64,000 bases of DNA from VRUE01 sp963695835 (lineage in GTDB: Bacteria; Actinomycetota; Thermoleophilia; Solirubrobacterales; 70-9). Shown in pieces: positions 1 to 8,853 of the stretch. A program made the position numbers and the translations under genes. The notes under the pieces were generated by a model that saw only the letters and a program-made list of their open reading frames with translations, did no database searches and had not been told where the DNA came from. The stretch covers positions 558,001-622,000 of the forward strand of contig CAVOHR010000001.1 in the NCBI GenBank assembly GCA_963695835.1, in the 5' to 3' direction. Position 1 is the stretch's first letter, and every line of letters starts with the position of its first letter.

Positions 1-733
1 AGGCGGCGAAGGTGCGATCGAGGGCGACGAACATGCTCGCCTGCGTCTCGGCGACCGGCGCGACCGTCGCCGAGAGTTCCTCCAGGGATCGCCAGAACTC
101 GCCGAAGCGGGTGCCGGGGGCGACGATCGTCCGCAGCGTCGGCTGCGCGTGTTCGACCAGCTGCCGCAGGGCGCCGAAGGCCGCGTTCAGCTGCGGGCCA
201 CGGCCGGCGAGGGCGTTGCCGAATCCGGCCTGGTTGCGCTGGATCGCCGTCCGCGTCGGTTCGTTGAACATGTCGAAGAACTGGTCGATGTCGACCGGTT
301 CGGGTCGGGCGGCGGAGAGCGGGATCGTCTCGCCGGCCTGGAGACCGGTGGACGAGCTGCCCGGCACGATCTGCAGGTACTTGAGGCCGAGCGGCGATTT
401 CGGCCGGATGATGATCGTCGAGTTGGCGGGGATCGGTTCGGCGCTCTTGTCCAGCTGCAGGTCGAGCTCCGCCGCGACGCCGCCGTCGCCGGTCTGCACC
501 GGCTTCACCGCCGAGACGACGCCGACCCGCGAGCCGCCGATCCGCACCTCGTTGCCTTTGACCAGCGCGTCGGCGTTCGGCACCAGCGCCTTGAGGTCGT
601 AGGTGGAGACGAACGGCAGCCCGTTGTTGGCGTTGTAGGCGAGGAAGACGGCGACGATCACGACCAGCACCGTGACCGCGCCGACGATCGCCGGGCTGCT
701 CGCCACCCCCTGTATGCCGCCGCGCCGCCTCAT
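1..733 (-). CDS. MCE/MlaD family lipid-transport protein (3' end beyond window)
   Basis: This is the downstream member of three tandem MCE genes. It encodes a membrane-anchored, extracytoplasmic protein expected to act in ABC-type lipid or sterol import. About 244 residues are visible: a basic N-terminus, one membrane segment at roughly residues 15-33, an MlaD domain at about 37-120 (including the GNEVRIGG and GLKYLQI stretches typical of the family), then helical sequence running off the left edge. The ATG overlaps the TGA of the preceding MCE gene (ATGA), so the two are translationally coupled. The C-terminus and any downstream members are outside the window. No YrbE/MlaE permease is seen nearby. 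Like its neighbours it prefers GAA for glutamate. Confidence 0.88.
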   Translation of the reverse strand, partial: MRRRGGIQGVASSPAIVGAVTVLVVIVAVFLAYNANNGLPFVSTYDLKALVPNADALVKGNEVRIGGSRVGVVSAVKPVQTGDGGVAAELDLQLDKSAEPIPANSTIIIRPKSPLGLKYLQIVPGSSSTGLQAGETIPLSAARPEPVDIDQFFDMFNEPTRTAIQRNQAGFGNALAGRGPQLNAAFGALRQLVEHAQPTLRTIVAPGTRFGEFWRSLEELSATVAPVAETQASMFVALDRTFAA

Positions 734-2241
734 GGCGCCAGGAGGTAGTCGAGGAGGGCCTGCCGCGGGCCCGCCGGCCTTGCCTTGGCGCCGAGCTGCC
801 TGCTTTCGTCGAGCGAGGGCGACTGGGGCTTGCCGGACGCGGGCGGGGACGAAGAAGCTTCGCCCAGCGGAGGAGAGGTCCCGCCGGCCAGCCTTTCCTG
901 CATCTCCTGCACCCGCTTGAGGAAGGCGGTGCTGCTGAATGCCGACGCTTCTTCCCTGCTGCCGGGGCCGTTGAAGTTCGCCGAGCAGCCACTGGTCGCG
1001 GCGACCACGTAGTCCGTGCAGTTGGTCAGCGCCACGACCGCGCGGCCGAAGTGGCCGTACTGATCGAATTCGTTGTTGGCGCCGGTGCTGTTGTAGATCA
1101 GTTCGGAGAGGCCCTCGAAGCCCTTGGTCTTCTCCGTGCTGACCAGGAACCTCGCCAGTTCGGTGGTCGGGGCGGCGCCGGAGGTGGCCAGGTCACGAGC
1201 CTTGCGGACGATCGGATCGGCGGCGCGCAGCTTCGGGCCGGCGACTTCGCCGGCCGCGCCGAGCGACTTCAGCGAGACCGTCGAGGCGGCGGAGAACGGG
1301 GTCAGGGCGCGGGTTGCGCTGGTCAGCGACGGAGCGGCCTTGCCGAGGTCGGCGAAGACCGGCGTCGCCGCATCGGAGAATTCCTTCAGGCTGCCCATCG
1401 TCTTCCGCAGTTCGCGCAGGAAGGTGGGGAACTTGCGCAGCGAGGCTTCCAGGGCGGCACCGCGTTCGGAGCTGGCCTGGGCGGCGGCGCCGGCGTTGGC
1501 GAAGAAGCCGGCGACGTGACCGCGCTCGCGCGCCAGCGGCCCGAGGATCTGCTCGGAGTCGGAGGCGAGCTTGGCGAGCTGGTCGCGCTGCGCGGAGAGG
1601 ATGCCGAAGAGGCGATCGGTGTCGCGCAGCACCGGGTTGGCCCGCTTGACGACTTCCTCGATGTCTTCGCCGCGCCCGGCGAAGCCGGCCCCGAGCTCGT
1701 TGAGGATCAGGCGGAAGCGCTGCGCGTAGGGGAGCTGCTGGATGTTGTTGATCAGATCGGGGTCGACGCTGGTGCTGTTGCTCTCCAGCGGCAGCAGGTA
1801 CTGGCCGGCGCCCGGTTCGCCGTCGGGGATCTGCTCCAGCGAGGGCGGCGGCGCAGATCCCGGCGCCCGCGGCAGGGTCGGGCGGCAATCGACGAACTTC
1901 TCGCCGATCAGCGACTGCGGCCGGATCAGGCAGCCCGCGTCGCGGCGGAAGTCCTGGAAACCGGGGTCGGTGATCTTCATCGCGATCACCGCCTTGCCGG
2001 GGATCGCCTGCGGCTTGCCGTCCTTGTAGCTGTCGACCTCCCCCGGCTGGGTCACGTCGACCGATTCGATTTCGCCGACGTTGGCGCCGGCCACCCGCAC
2101 CAGCTCCCCCTTGACCATGAAGGAGCCGTTGTCGAAGATCGCCCGGACGACGTAGCCGCCGCTGCCGCTGCCGCCGGCGAGCAGGAGGAAGACCACGACG
2201 ATCGCCGCGATGACCCCGGCCGCTATCAACAGCCTCCTCAT
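730..2241 (-). CDS. MCE/MlaD family lipid-transport protein
   Basis: The middle gene of the MCE trio, 503 residues. It begins MRRLLIAAGVIAAI, a short membrane anchor at residues 2-20, followed by an MlaD domain at about 27-115 (LVRVAGANVGEIESVD; later SLIGEKFVDC) and a long helical tail. In the Mce/Mla family such subunits form rings or tubes that carry lipid between membrane and envelope. I chose the start at 2241, 10 codons inside the longest frame, because its ATG overlaps the upstream TGA at 2238-2240, the same coupling as at the next junction. The substrate cannot be read from the sequence. Confidence 0.88.
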   Translation of the reverse strand: MRRLLIAAGVIAAIVVVFLLLAGGSGSGGYVVRAIFDNGSFMVKGELVRVAGANVGEIESVDVTQPGEVDSYKDGKPQAIPGKAVIAMKITDPGFQDFRRDAGCLIRPQSLIGEKFVDCRPTLPRAPGSAPPPSLEQIPDGEPGAGQYLLPLESNSTSVDPDLINNIQQLPYAQRFRLILNELGAGFAGRGEDIEEVVKRANPVLRDTDRLFGILSAQRDQLAKLASDSEQILGPLARERGHVAGFFANAGAAAQASSERGAALEASLRKFPTFLRELRKTMGSLKEFSDAATPVFADLGKAAPSLTSATRALTPFSAASTVSLKSLGAAGEVAGPKLRAADPIVRKARDLATSGAAPTTELARFLVSTEKTKGFEGLSELIYNSTGANNEFDQYGHFGRAVVALTNCTDYVVAATSGCSANFNGPGSREEASAFSSTAFLKRVQEMQERLAGGTSPPLGEASSSPPASGKPQSPSLDESRQLGAKARPAGPRQALLDYLLAP

Positions 2242-3677
2242 GGTCCCGGTGGCGCGTCGGCCGGGTTGCATTCCGAGGACGGGTGGACGCCGGCGCCCGC
2301 GAAGGGCGGTTCGGTGAACGGGTTGGAGCCGGGCGAGGACTGGGTGCCGCCGCCCGGGCAGGATCTCCTCACTGCGGCGGATTCGCCGAACGGTTCGAAC
2401 TGCTGACTGGGCGGGATCGCTTCCAGCTTCCCTTCTTCGCCGTCGTACTTGAAGATGTTGAGGTCGCTGAACTGGACGCGGGCGTAGTGGCCGTTGGCGT
2501 CGTAGTAGCCGGTGACCTGCCCGAGCTTGCCGAAGCCGTTGAAGATATCCGGCGTGTAGGCGCGGGCGAAGGCGAGGTTCGGCTGGAAGGCCGCGACCGC
2601 CTGTTCGGCGTGGGGGAACGCCCTGCCGGCGCGCTGTTCGACCGCCGGCAGCGTGGCGAGCAGTTCGGCGCTGTCGTTGGCGAAGCCCTCGCGGCTGACG
2701 CTGAGCCGGAGGTTCTTGAACACCGGCACCGCCTTGGAGAGCACCGGGCGCAGTTCGGCCAGGAACGGCGCCAGGTTCTTGGTCGCCGGCTTCGCCGTTT
2801 CGACCAGCGGGTCGAGGTCGTCGAGCGCGGCGCGCAGGTTGACGAAGGTCGTGTTGCTCTGGCGGAAGACCGGCGGCAGCAGCCGCAGGGTCTGGTCGAA
2901 GGCGACGTTCTGACTGGCGATCGCGGCGAAGGCGGTGCTGGCGTTGGAGATCGCGCTGGAGAGCCGGTTGCCGCGCTGGGCGACCGCGGTGGTCAGCTTG
3001 CTGGAGCTGACCACGAAGCGCCGGAGCAGGTTCTGGTCGGCGTTCAGTTCTTCCAGGAAGGCGCCGGTGCGGTTCAGCGCCGGGCCGAAGTACTTGAAGG
3101 TCTGGTTGGCGTCCTGGCCACGGCCCGAGTAGATCGCGGCGTTGCCGCGCACGAACTGGCCGAGCCCGCGGCGCACCGGTTTCGGGAAGGCGTTGAGGAA
3201 CTGGTCGAGGTCGACCGGCGTGGTGGTCGCGGCGAGGCCGAGGGTGGCGCCTTCTTCGAGCGCCGGGTTGCTGTTCGGGCCGGGGCCGATCGAGACGTAG
3301 TGGTTGGCGACCCCGGCGAGGCCGGTGGCGCGGATCGTCGCCGTGGTCCCTTCGTGCAGCTCCTGTTCGACGCTGACCGTGACCTTGGCGAGGTTGTTCT
3401 CGGTCAGGTCGATGCTTTCCACCGAGCCGACCGGATGGCCGCCGATCAGCACCTGGTTGTCGGGCACGAGCTGGCTGGCGTTCTGGAAGATCAGGCTGTA
3501 CCTGTGGCCGCCGTTGCCGCTGAAGAAGACGACATAGCCGAGGGCGACGACGAGCGCCGCGAGGCCGGCGATCGCGGCGATTCTGGCTGGGGTCGCTACC
3601 CGGGCTTTTGCCGGGCCTTTCTCCTCACCTAAGGAATTGGCAGCCACGGATAATCGCTCTCGGCTCCCCGCCTCCAA
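2238..3677 (-). CDS. MCE/MlaD family lipid-transport protein
   Basis: First gene of the MCE trio, up to 479 residues. It has a cytoplasmic leader, a membrane segment at about 32-52, an MlaD domain at about 58-140 (QVLIGGHPVGSVESIDL) and a long predicted-helical C-terminal region with repeated LR/FL patterns. It is probably an extracytoplasmic lipid-transfer subunit acting with the two genes that follow, each joined by a 4 bp overlap. The start is uncertain: 3677 is TTG, and GTG at 3647 is an in-frame alternative. The first codons include two TTA leucines, rare in this GC-rich DNA. The promoter must lie in 3678-3786, between this gene and the end of the MMPL gene; I could not place it firmly. 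Confidence 0.85.
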   Translation of the reverse strand: MEAGSRERLSVAANSLGEEKGPAKARVATPARIAAIAGLAALVVALGYVVFFSGNGGHRYSLIFQNASQLVPDNQVLIGGHPVGSVESIDLTENNLAKVTVSVEQELHEGTTATIRATGLAGVANHYVSIGPGPNSNPALEEGATLGLAATTTPVDLDQFLNAFPKPVRRGLGQFVRGNAAIYSGRGQDANQTFKYFGPALNRTGAFLEELNADQNLLRRFVVSSSKLTTAVAQRGNRLSSAISNASTAFAAIASQNVAFDQTLRLLPPVFRQSNTTFVNLRAALDDLDPLVETAKPATKNLAPFLAELRPVLSKAVPVFKNLRLSVSREGFANDSAELLATLPAVEQRAGRAFPHAEQAVAAFQPNLAFARAYTPDIFNGFGKLGQVTGYYDANGHYARVQFSDLNIFKYDGEEGKLEAIPPSQQFEPFGESAAVRRSCPGGGTQSSPGSNPFTEPPFAGAGVHPSSECNPADAPPGP

Positions 3678-3786
3678 ACCCAGAGGAACAAAGCCCGTCG
3701 AATCGTATCCGAGCCGTCACTCGGTACGCATTCGGGCGTGCCTGGCTTAACTCGAAGTCAATGCGTTTCGATCCCCCGGCAGCAGC

Positions 3787-6700
3787 TCAAACGTTGAGCC
3801 GCGGCAGCCAGCGGGCCAGCGGGCGCGGCAGCCACCAGACCCGGTCGCCGAGCAGCAGCATCAGCGCCGGCAGCAGGACGATCCGCACCACCGTCGCGTC
3901 CAGCAGCACCGCGACGGTGAGGCCGACGCCGAGCTGGCTGATCGTGGCGATCGAGGCACCGGCGAAGGCGACGAAGACCGCCATCATGATCGCCGCCGCG
4001 CCGGTGATCACCCGCGCGGTCCGCTGCAGGCCGAACTCGACCGCCGCCGCGTTGTCTCCGTGGCGGTCGTAGTGCTCGCGCATCCGCACCAGCAGGAACA
4101 CCGCGTAGTCGATCGAGAGCCCGAAGACGACGCCGAAGATCGCCGTCGCCCCGACCGCGTCCACGTACGTGTGCCCCCCCAGCGGCCAGTCTTCGGGCAG
4201 GTTGAAGAGCAGCGTGAGAACGCCGAAGGCGACCGCGACCGTGGCCAGGTTGAGCCCGACGGCGATCGCCGCCAGCGGCAGCGCGCGCAGGACGAGGACC
4301 AGGACGAGGAAGGTCGCGAGGGTGATCGCGGCGATCACGAAGGGGATGCGGGCCCGGGTGACGCGGCTGTAGTCGTTGAGCTGGGCGGCGCCGCCGGCGA
4401 CCCCGGTGGAGAGTCGCGCTTCGCGGCCGAGCTCGGCCGCGTCGGCGCGGAGCCGCTCGTTGAGCGCGATCGAGCCCGGCGAGTTGAAGGTGTAGCGGGA
4501 GATGACCAGCATCGCCGCCGCCTGGCCGCCGCCGTTCAGGTCGATCGTTTCGCCCGCTCCCTCGCGCACCCGGGGCCGGGCCCCGTCGAGCGCGGAGAGG
4601 ACGAAGTAGCCGGAGTCGAACAGGCCCGGCGTCGTCCGCTGCAGGCGGCGGGCCTGGCGGGTCAGCCTGGCGTCGCTTGAGAGGACCTGCACGGTGGCGC
4701 GGCGCAAGCCGGCCTGCAGGGGCGCCGAGCGGCGGTGGCCCGCGGCGAGGTTCTCCGCCAGCGCGCCGGCGCCGCCGCCGAGCTGGGAGATGCCGCCGGC
4801 GAGCGCGACCGCGCCGGCTTCCAGCCTCGACAGGCCGCCGCCGAGCCGGGAGGCCGCTCGCGCCAGGCGGGCGGAGCCGTGGGCGAGCTTCTTGCCCGCC
4901 CCTGCGAGCTTGTTGAGCCCGTCGGAGAGGCGTTTCGACCCCGAGTAGAGCCGCTTGATCGCGACGATCCCGGAGACCAGCCAGTCGGTCACCGTCTTCG
5001 CTTCTTCGGCGTCCTTCACCAGGCGGGCCTGGAGCGCCTCCAGCTCGGCCGGCAGGCCGGCGTATTCGGGGGCGTAGGGAGCGCCGGTGACCGGGTCGAC
5101 GCCGCTGACCGCGGCCAGGGCCCGGCGTACGGCGGCGAGCGCGGCAGCGTAGGCGGGGTCGCTCTTGCCGGCGGTCATCGCTTCGAGCTGCCCCAGCGCC
5201 GCCCTCGTCTGCGCTTCGGCTTCCTGCGCCGGCGCCAGCAGCTGCGGCAGCTTGGTGTGGGCGTCGTGTTCGAGCGACTTGCGCTGCTGCCGCGAGCGCC
5301 GCAGCGCGTTGCGCCGCAGGTTGGGAGCGAGGCTCTGCAGGCCGAACTTGAGGTTCAGGGCGGCGAGCGCGGCGCGGTGCTGGGCGCCGGCGAGGCGGCG
5401 GGTCCCGTGGGCGAACGTCCGCAGGGCCGCCACCGCCCGTTCGCTGCCGGCGGCCGCCTGCTCGAGGCCGGAGGCGATCGCCCGGGCGCCCTCCTCGGCC
5501 CGGCCGGACCCCTCGGCGAGCAACCCGGCGCCGTAGCCGGCCTTGGCGATGCCCGCGCGCAGCTGGGCGACCCCGGCGGCGGCGCGGCCCAGGTTGCGGC
5601 CCAGCTTGCCCAGTTCGGCCAGCGGGCCGGCTTCGGCGCCGGCGGCGAGCAGGTTGCCGGCTTCGCGCAGCGGCGACGCCACCGCCCGCGATACCTGGTC
5701 CGGGCCGACCACCGCCTGGACGCCCGGCTGGCGGGCGATCCTGTGCTGCCAGCGGCTCAGCGCCCGCAGGCGCCCCGGTTCGGTCACCGTGCCCCTGTCG
5801 GCGGCGGCGACGATCACGAAGGGCGCGTCGAAGCCGGGGCCGATTTCCCGCTCGATCAGCTCGAAGTCCTTGCGGACAGGATCGTCGTGGGAGAGCTGCG
5901 TCTGGCTGGGCGGCCCGGTCTTCAGCCCGACCGCCGGGACCGCCAGCACCCCGACGATCGCCCCGATGGCGAGCGCGGCGGCAGCCGGGCGGCGCAGGGC
6001 GGCGCCGACCATGGCCATCAGGCGGGAGGAGCCGTCGGCCGGCGCCGCCGGCCCGATCCGCCAGCGGTCGAGGTTCGGCCCGAGCAGGGTCAGCACCGCG
6101 GGGGCGAGCAGGACCGCGACCAGGACGCTGAGGGCGACGACGAGGAGGAGCGTCGCCGCCAGGGAGCCGAGCAGCGAGCCGGGGACGATGAAGAACGCGA
6201 CCAGCATCGAGAGCATCAGGGTGCTGCCGGCGAAGACCGTCGTGCGCCCGGCACTGCGGCGAGTGGCCCGCGCGGCCTCGAGCGGCTCGGCCCCGCTCGC
6301 AAGCTCTTCGCGGAAGCGCGAGACCATCAGCAGCGCGTAGTCGACGCCGAGCGCCAGCCCCATCATCGTGCAGACCGTGAGCGCGAAGGCGTCGACGCTG
6401 AACCAGTTGGTGAGGACCGAGAGCAGGCCGCGCGAGGCGAGCACCGTGACCGCGCCGAAGGCGAGCGGCACCGCGGCGGCTATCGGCGAGCGGAAGACCA
6501 GCAGGAGCACGATGAGCAGGACCGGCAGGGCGATCAGCTCGCCGCGCCGGGTGGCCGCGATCGAGTCCTCCTGGATCGCCCGCGAGAGCGTCGCGAAGCC
6601 GGTCTGCGTGGCGCGGACCGGCGGCTGGATCCTCGCCGCCAGCGTCCGGTTCAGCTTCGGGACGGTTCCGTCGACGGCCCGGTCGATGCCGACGTGGAAG

Positions 6701-7107
6701 TCGACGATCAGGATCGCCCGGCGCGGGCTCGGGCGCAGGCGCTGCACCGTGCCGCGGTCCCAGGGGGAGAGCGTGGTGACCCCGGGGTCGCGGCGCAGGG
6801 CGCGGATCAGCTCCGGCCCCTGGCGGTCGAGCGCCCTCGCCGGCCCGCGCAGCAGGATCACGAACGGGGCGCTGCGGCCGAAGTGCTCCTGCAGCAGCCG
6901 GTTGGCCTGCGAGGAGGGAGTGCCGGGGATGTTGAGGCTGGTCGGGCTGAGCTTCCCCTCGACGCCGGCGCCGAGGGCGCCGAGCGCGACGAGGACGAGC
7001 AGGGCGGCGAGGAGAACGCGGCGCGGGTGACGGAGGATCGCCGAGCCGCGCGGCTCGCTGCGATCGCGCACGCTCTCCCCACGGCCCCTGCTCCTCCTCA
7101 ACCCCAC
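3787..7107 (-). CDS. MMPL/RND family exporter 1
   Basis: A 1106-residue RND-superfamily transporter of the MMPL type, expected in the plasma membrane to export lipids or lipid-like molecules with proton motive force. It shows the two MMPL halves, each with clustered membrane segments and the signature (GVDYALLMVSRFREE near residue 255; SIDYAVFLLVRMREHYD near 1010). Between the halves lies a large extracytoplasmic region of heptad-like G/L repeats (GAGLLAEGSGRAEEGA), as in YhgE/Pip-like proteins. It lies just upstream of the MCE trio on the same strand and diverges from two secreted proteins across only 35 bp. GTG at 7107 is used; GTG at 7071 is a reasonable alternative. It is a paralog of the gene at 15267-18305. 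Confidence 0.9.
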   Translation of the reverse strand: MGLRRSRGRGESVRDRSEPRGSAILRHPRRVLLAALLVLVALGALGAGVEGKLSPTSLNIPGTPSSQANRLLQEHFGRSAPFVILLRGPARALDRQGPELIRALRRDPGVTTLSPWDRGTVQRLRPSPRRAILIVDFHVGIDRAVDGTVPKLNRTLAARIQPPVRATQTGFATLSRAIQEDSIAATRRGELIALPVLLIVLLLVFRSPIAAAVPLAFGAVTVLASRGLLSVLTNWFSVDAFALTVCTMMGLALGVDYALLMVSRFREELASGAEPLEAARATRRSAGRTTVFAGSTLMLSMLVAFFIVPGSLLGSLAATLLLVVALSVLVAVLLAPAVLTLLGPNLDRWRIGPAAPADGSSRLMAMVGAALRRPAAAALAIGAIVGVLAVPAVGLKTGPPSQTQLSHDDPVRKDFELIEREIGPGFDAPFVIVAAADRGTVTEPGRLRALSRWQHRIARQPGVQAVVGPDQVSRAVASPLREAGNLLAAGAEAGPLAELGKLGRNLGRAAAGVAQLRAGIAKAGYGAGLLAEGSGRAEEGARAIASGLEQAAAGSERAVAALRTFAHGTRRLAGAQHRAALAALNLKFGLQSLAPNLRRNALRRSRQQRKSLEHDAHTKLPQLLAPAQEAEAQTRAALGQLEAMTAGKSDPAYAAALAAVRRALAAVSGVDPVTGAPYAPEYAGLPAELEALQARLVKDAEEAKTVTDWLVSGIVAIKRLYSGSKRLSDGLNKLAGAGKKLAHGSARLARAASRLGGGLSRLEAGAVALAGGISQLGGGAGALAENLAAGHRRSAPLQAGLRRATVQVLSSDARLTRQARRLQRTTPGLFDSGYFVLSALDGARPRVREGAGETIDLNGGGQAAAMLVISRYTFNSPGSIALNERLRADAAELGREARLSTGVAGGAAQLNDYSRVTRARIPFVIAAITLATFLVLVLVLRALPLAAIAVGLNLATVAVAFGVLTLLFNLPEDWPLGGHTYVDAVGATAIFGVVFGLSIDYAVFLLVRMREHYDRHGDNAAAVEFGLQRTARVITGAAAIMMAVFVAFAGASIATISQLGVGLTVAVLLDATVVRIVLLPALMLLLGDRVWWLPRPLARWLPRLNV

Positions 7108-7142
7108 CGTGCTAGTTTGGCGGTCGGGGACTACGGAGGGGC

Positions 7143-7916
7143 GTGAACGTGCGGAAGATCCTGTTAAGAACGCTTGTCGTGGCCGCGCTGGCGGCGCTGC
7201 TGACGGCGGGTGTCGCGCAGGCGATCAAGCTTCAGATCGGCAACATCGTGATCGTCGCCGACGGCGGCTTCACCCCGAAGACGCTGCCGAAGCACGAAAA
7301 CGCGCCGATCGAGCTGCACGGCTCTGCCACCTTCAAGACCAGAGACGGAACCCGCCCCTCGCCGCTGCGCACGCTGACGATCGAATTCGACAAGCACGGC
7401 GCGGTCGATACCGAAGGCCTGCCGAAATGCACGATGGCCAAGCTGGTCGCGACGACGACCAAGGTGGCGCGCAAGCTCTGCCCGGGCGCGATCGTCGGCA
7501 AGGGGTTCGGAACCGCGCTGGTGCAGCTGCCCGAACAGGGGCCGATCAAGGCCTCCTCGCCGCTGACCCTCTTCAACGGCCCGGAGAAGCACGGCAACCC
7601 GACCGTGCTCGGCCACGCCCACATCGACTACCCCGGCCCGACCACCTACGTGATCTCGATCGAGATCGAACGGATCCACCACGGCCGCTACGGCTTCAGG
7701 ACCGTCGCCCACTTCCCGCGGATCGTCAACGACTACGGCTCGCCGATCTCCGGCCACCTGGCGATCGGCCGCGAATGGAAGTACAAGGGCAGGACGCACA
7801 GCTACGCCAGCGCCCACTGCGCCGACGGCCGCTTGCAGGCCAAGGCCGAATTCAGCTTCAAGGACGGCAGCTTCGTCGAGGGCACCGTGTTCAAGCCGTG
7901 CAAGGTGCGCAAGTAG
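7143..7916 (+). CDS. secreted four-cysteine protein, paralog 1 (unknown function)
   Basis: 257 residues with a clear signal peptide (residues 1-27, ending GVAQA). The function is not recognised. The protein shares a layout with the products at 7961 and 18937: a DGGF..K.LP block near residue 40, a GLP.C motif near 98, C.GAIVG near 118, a SSPLTLFNGP block near 140, an S-HC motif near 220 and a final cysteine close to the C-terminus. The four cysteines in conserved positions suggest two disulfides and an extracytoplasmic beta-rich domain. The start GTG follows a good Shine-Dalgarno sequence (GGAGGGG). It is divergent from MMPL exporter 1, and a third paralog follows MMPL exporter 2, so a role together with these exporters is plausible but inferred. 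Confidence 0.85.
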   Translation: MNVRKILLRTLVVAALAALLTAGVAQAIKLQIGNIVIVADGGFTPKTLPKHENAPIELHGSATFKTRDGTRPSPLRTLTIEFDKHGAVDTEGLPKCTMAKLVATTTKVARKLCPGAIVGKGFGTALVQLPEQGPIKASSPLTLFNGPEKHGNPTVLGHAHIDYPGPTTYVISIEIERIHHGRYGFRTVAHFPRIVNDYGSPISGHLAIGREWKYKGRTHSYASAHCADGRLQAKAEFSFKDGSFVEGTVFKPCKVRK

Positions 7917-7960
7917 GGCGAGTGGCGCTACTCGGGCACGGCGCCGGGTATCTATAGGCG

Positions 7961-8725
7961 ATGGGACGGATTCGGCTTGCGATCGCGCTGGCGGCCTTCG
8001 GGGCGATCGTCGCGCTGGCCGCCGGCTCGGCCGGGGCCGCGACCGTCCGCATCGGCAAGCTCGTCCTGCGCGCCGACGGGGGATTCGAGCCGCATGCGCT
8101 GCCGCGGCACGGGTACGCGCCGATCGACTTCCAGGGTCACGCCGACATCGAGACGACCGACGGCTCGATGCCGCCGGCGCTGCAGCACATCCAGCTCGAA
8201 TTCGACCACGACGGCAAGCTGACCACCGCCGGCCTGCCCGTCTGCGCGCCGAGCCGGATCGAAGGCGCCACTCCGCAGCAGGCCCGCAGCCGCTGCCGCG
8301 CGGCGATCGTCGGCAGCGGCCACCTCGGCGCGGCGATCGCGCTCCCCGGACACAGCCGCGTGGACATCAGCGCCCCGTTGACCCTCTTCAACGGGCCCCG
8401 CCAGGAAGGCGACCCGACCGTCCTCATCCACACCCAGGCGACCTACCCGGCGGTCGAGACCTTCGTCGTCCCGGTGCGGATCGAAAGGCGCCACGGCCGC
8501 TACGGCTACCGCACCGACTTCGAAGTCCCCGAGCTCGCCGGCGGCTACGGCGCCCTCACCCACGCCGACGTCAAGATCGGCCGCCGCTTCCGCTCCCACG
8601 GCGCCGAGCGCAGCTACGTCTCGGCCCGCTGCTCCGACTACATCCTCCAGACCCGCGGCCTCTTCTCCTTCGCCGGCGGCACGATCGTCAGCGGCAGCGT
8701 CTTCCGGTCCTGCCGCCCCCTCTAG
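7961..8725 (+). CDS. secreted four-cysteine protein, paralog 2 (unknown function)
   Basis: 254 residues with a signal peptide ending near residue 27 (GSAGAA). It is closely similar in layout to the protein 44 bp upstream: DGGFEPHALPRHG near the N-terminus, GLPVC, C-RAAIVGSG, SAPLTLFNGP, SARC and a terminal FRSC. The four cysteines are kept. It is the second of a tandem duplicate. A TATCTA hexamer at 7949-7954 lies 6 nt before the ATG and no Shine-Dalgarno sequence is visible, so it may have its own leaderless promoter. No known domain is recognised. Confidence 0.85.
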   Translation: MGRIRLAIALAAFGAIVALAAGSAGAATVRIGKLVLRADGGFEPHALPRHGYAPIDFQGHADIETTDGSMPPALQHIQLEFDHDGKLTTAGLPVCAPSRIEGATPQQARSRCRAAIVGSGHLGAAIALPGHSRVDISAPLTLFNGPRQEGDPTVLIHTQATYPAVETFVVPVRIERRHGRYGYRTDFEVPELAGGYGALTHADVKIGRRFRSHGAERSYVSARCSDYILQTRGLFSFAGGTIVSGSVFRSCRPL

Positions 8726-8730
8726 CTTCC

Positions 8731-8736
8731 TATACT
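8731..8736 (+). promoter_or_regulatory. -10 box of tRNA-Lys
   Basis: TATACT, a near-perfect sigma70-type -10 hexamer, lies 10 nt before the first base of tRNA-Lys, the usual distance for a start just ahead of the tRNA. No convincing -35 box is seen at the right spacing. Confidence 0.6.
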
Positions 8737-8746
8737 CCCCGACCCG

Positions 8747-8819
8747 GGGCCGTTAGCTCAGTTGGTAGAGCAGGAGACTCTTAATCTCAAGGTCGAAGGT
8801 TCGAATCCTTCACGGCCCA
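8747..8819 (+). tRNA. tRNA-Lys (CTT)
   Basis: A 73-nt cloverleaf: acceptor GGGCCGT pairs with ACGGCCC, the D arm is GCTC/GAGC, and the T arm is GAAGG-TTCGAAT-CCTTC. The anticodon loop CTCTTAA gives anticodon CTT (8780-8782). The anticodon stem GGAGA/TCTCA has a mismatch at its outermost pair. Discriminator base is A; CCA is not encoded. A short IR (CCCA-TTTT-TGGG) directly overlaps the 3' end. Confidence 0.95.
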
Positions 8820-8853
8820 TTTTTGGGCATCGATCAGAAGTGGCGTGCTGCGT

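Noticed and set aside
4735..7146. An 803-codon plus-strand frame over MMPL exporter 1
   Set aside because: Antisense shadow; arginine- and glycine-rich translation without domains.
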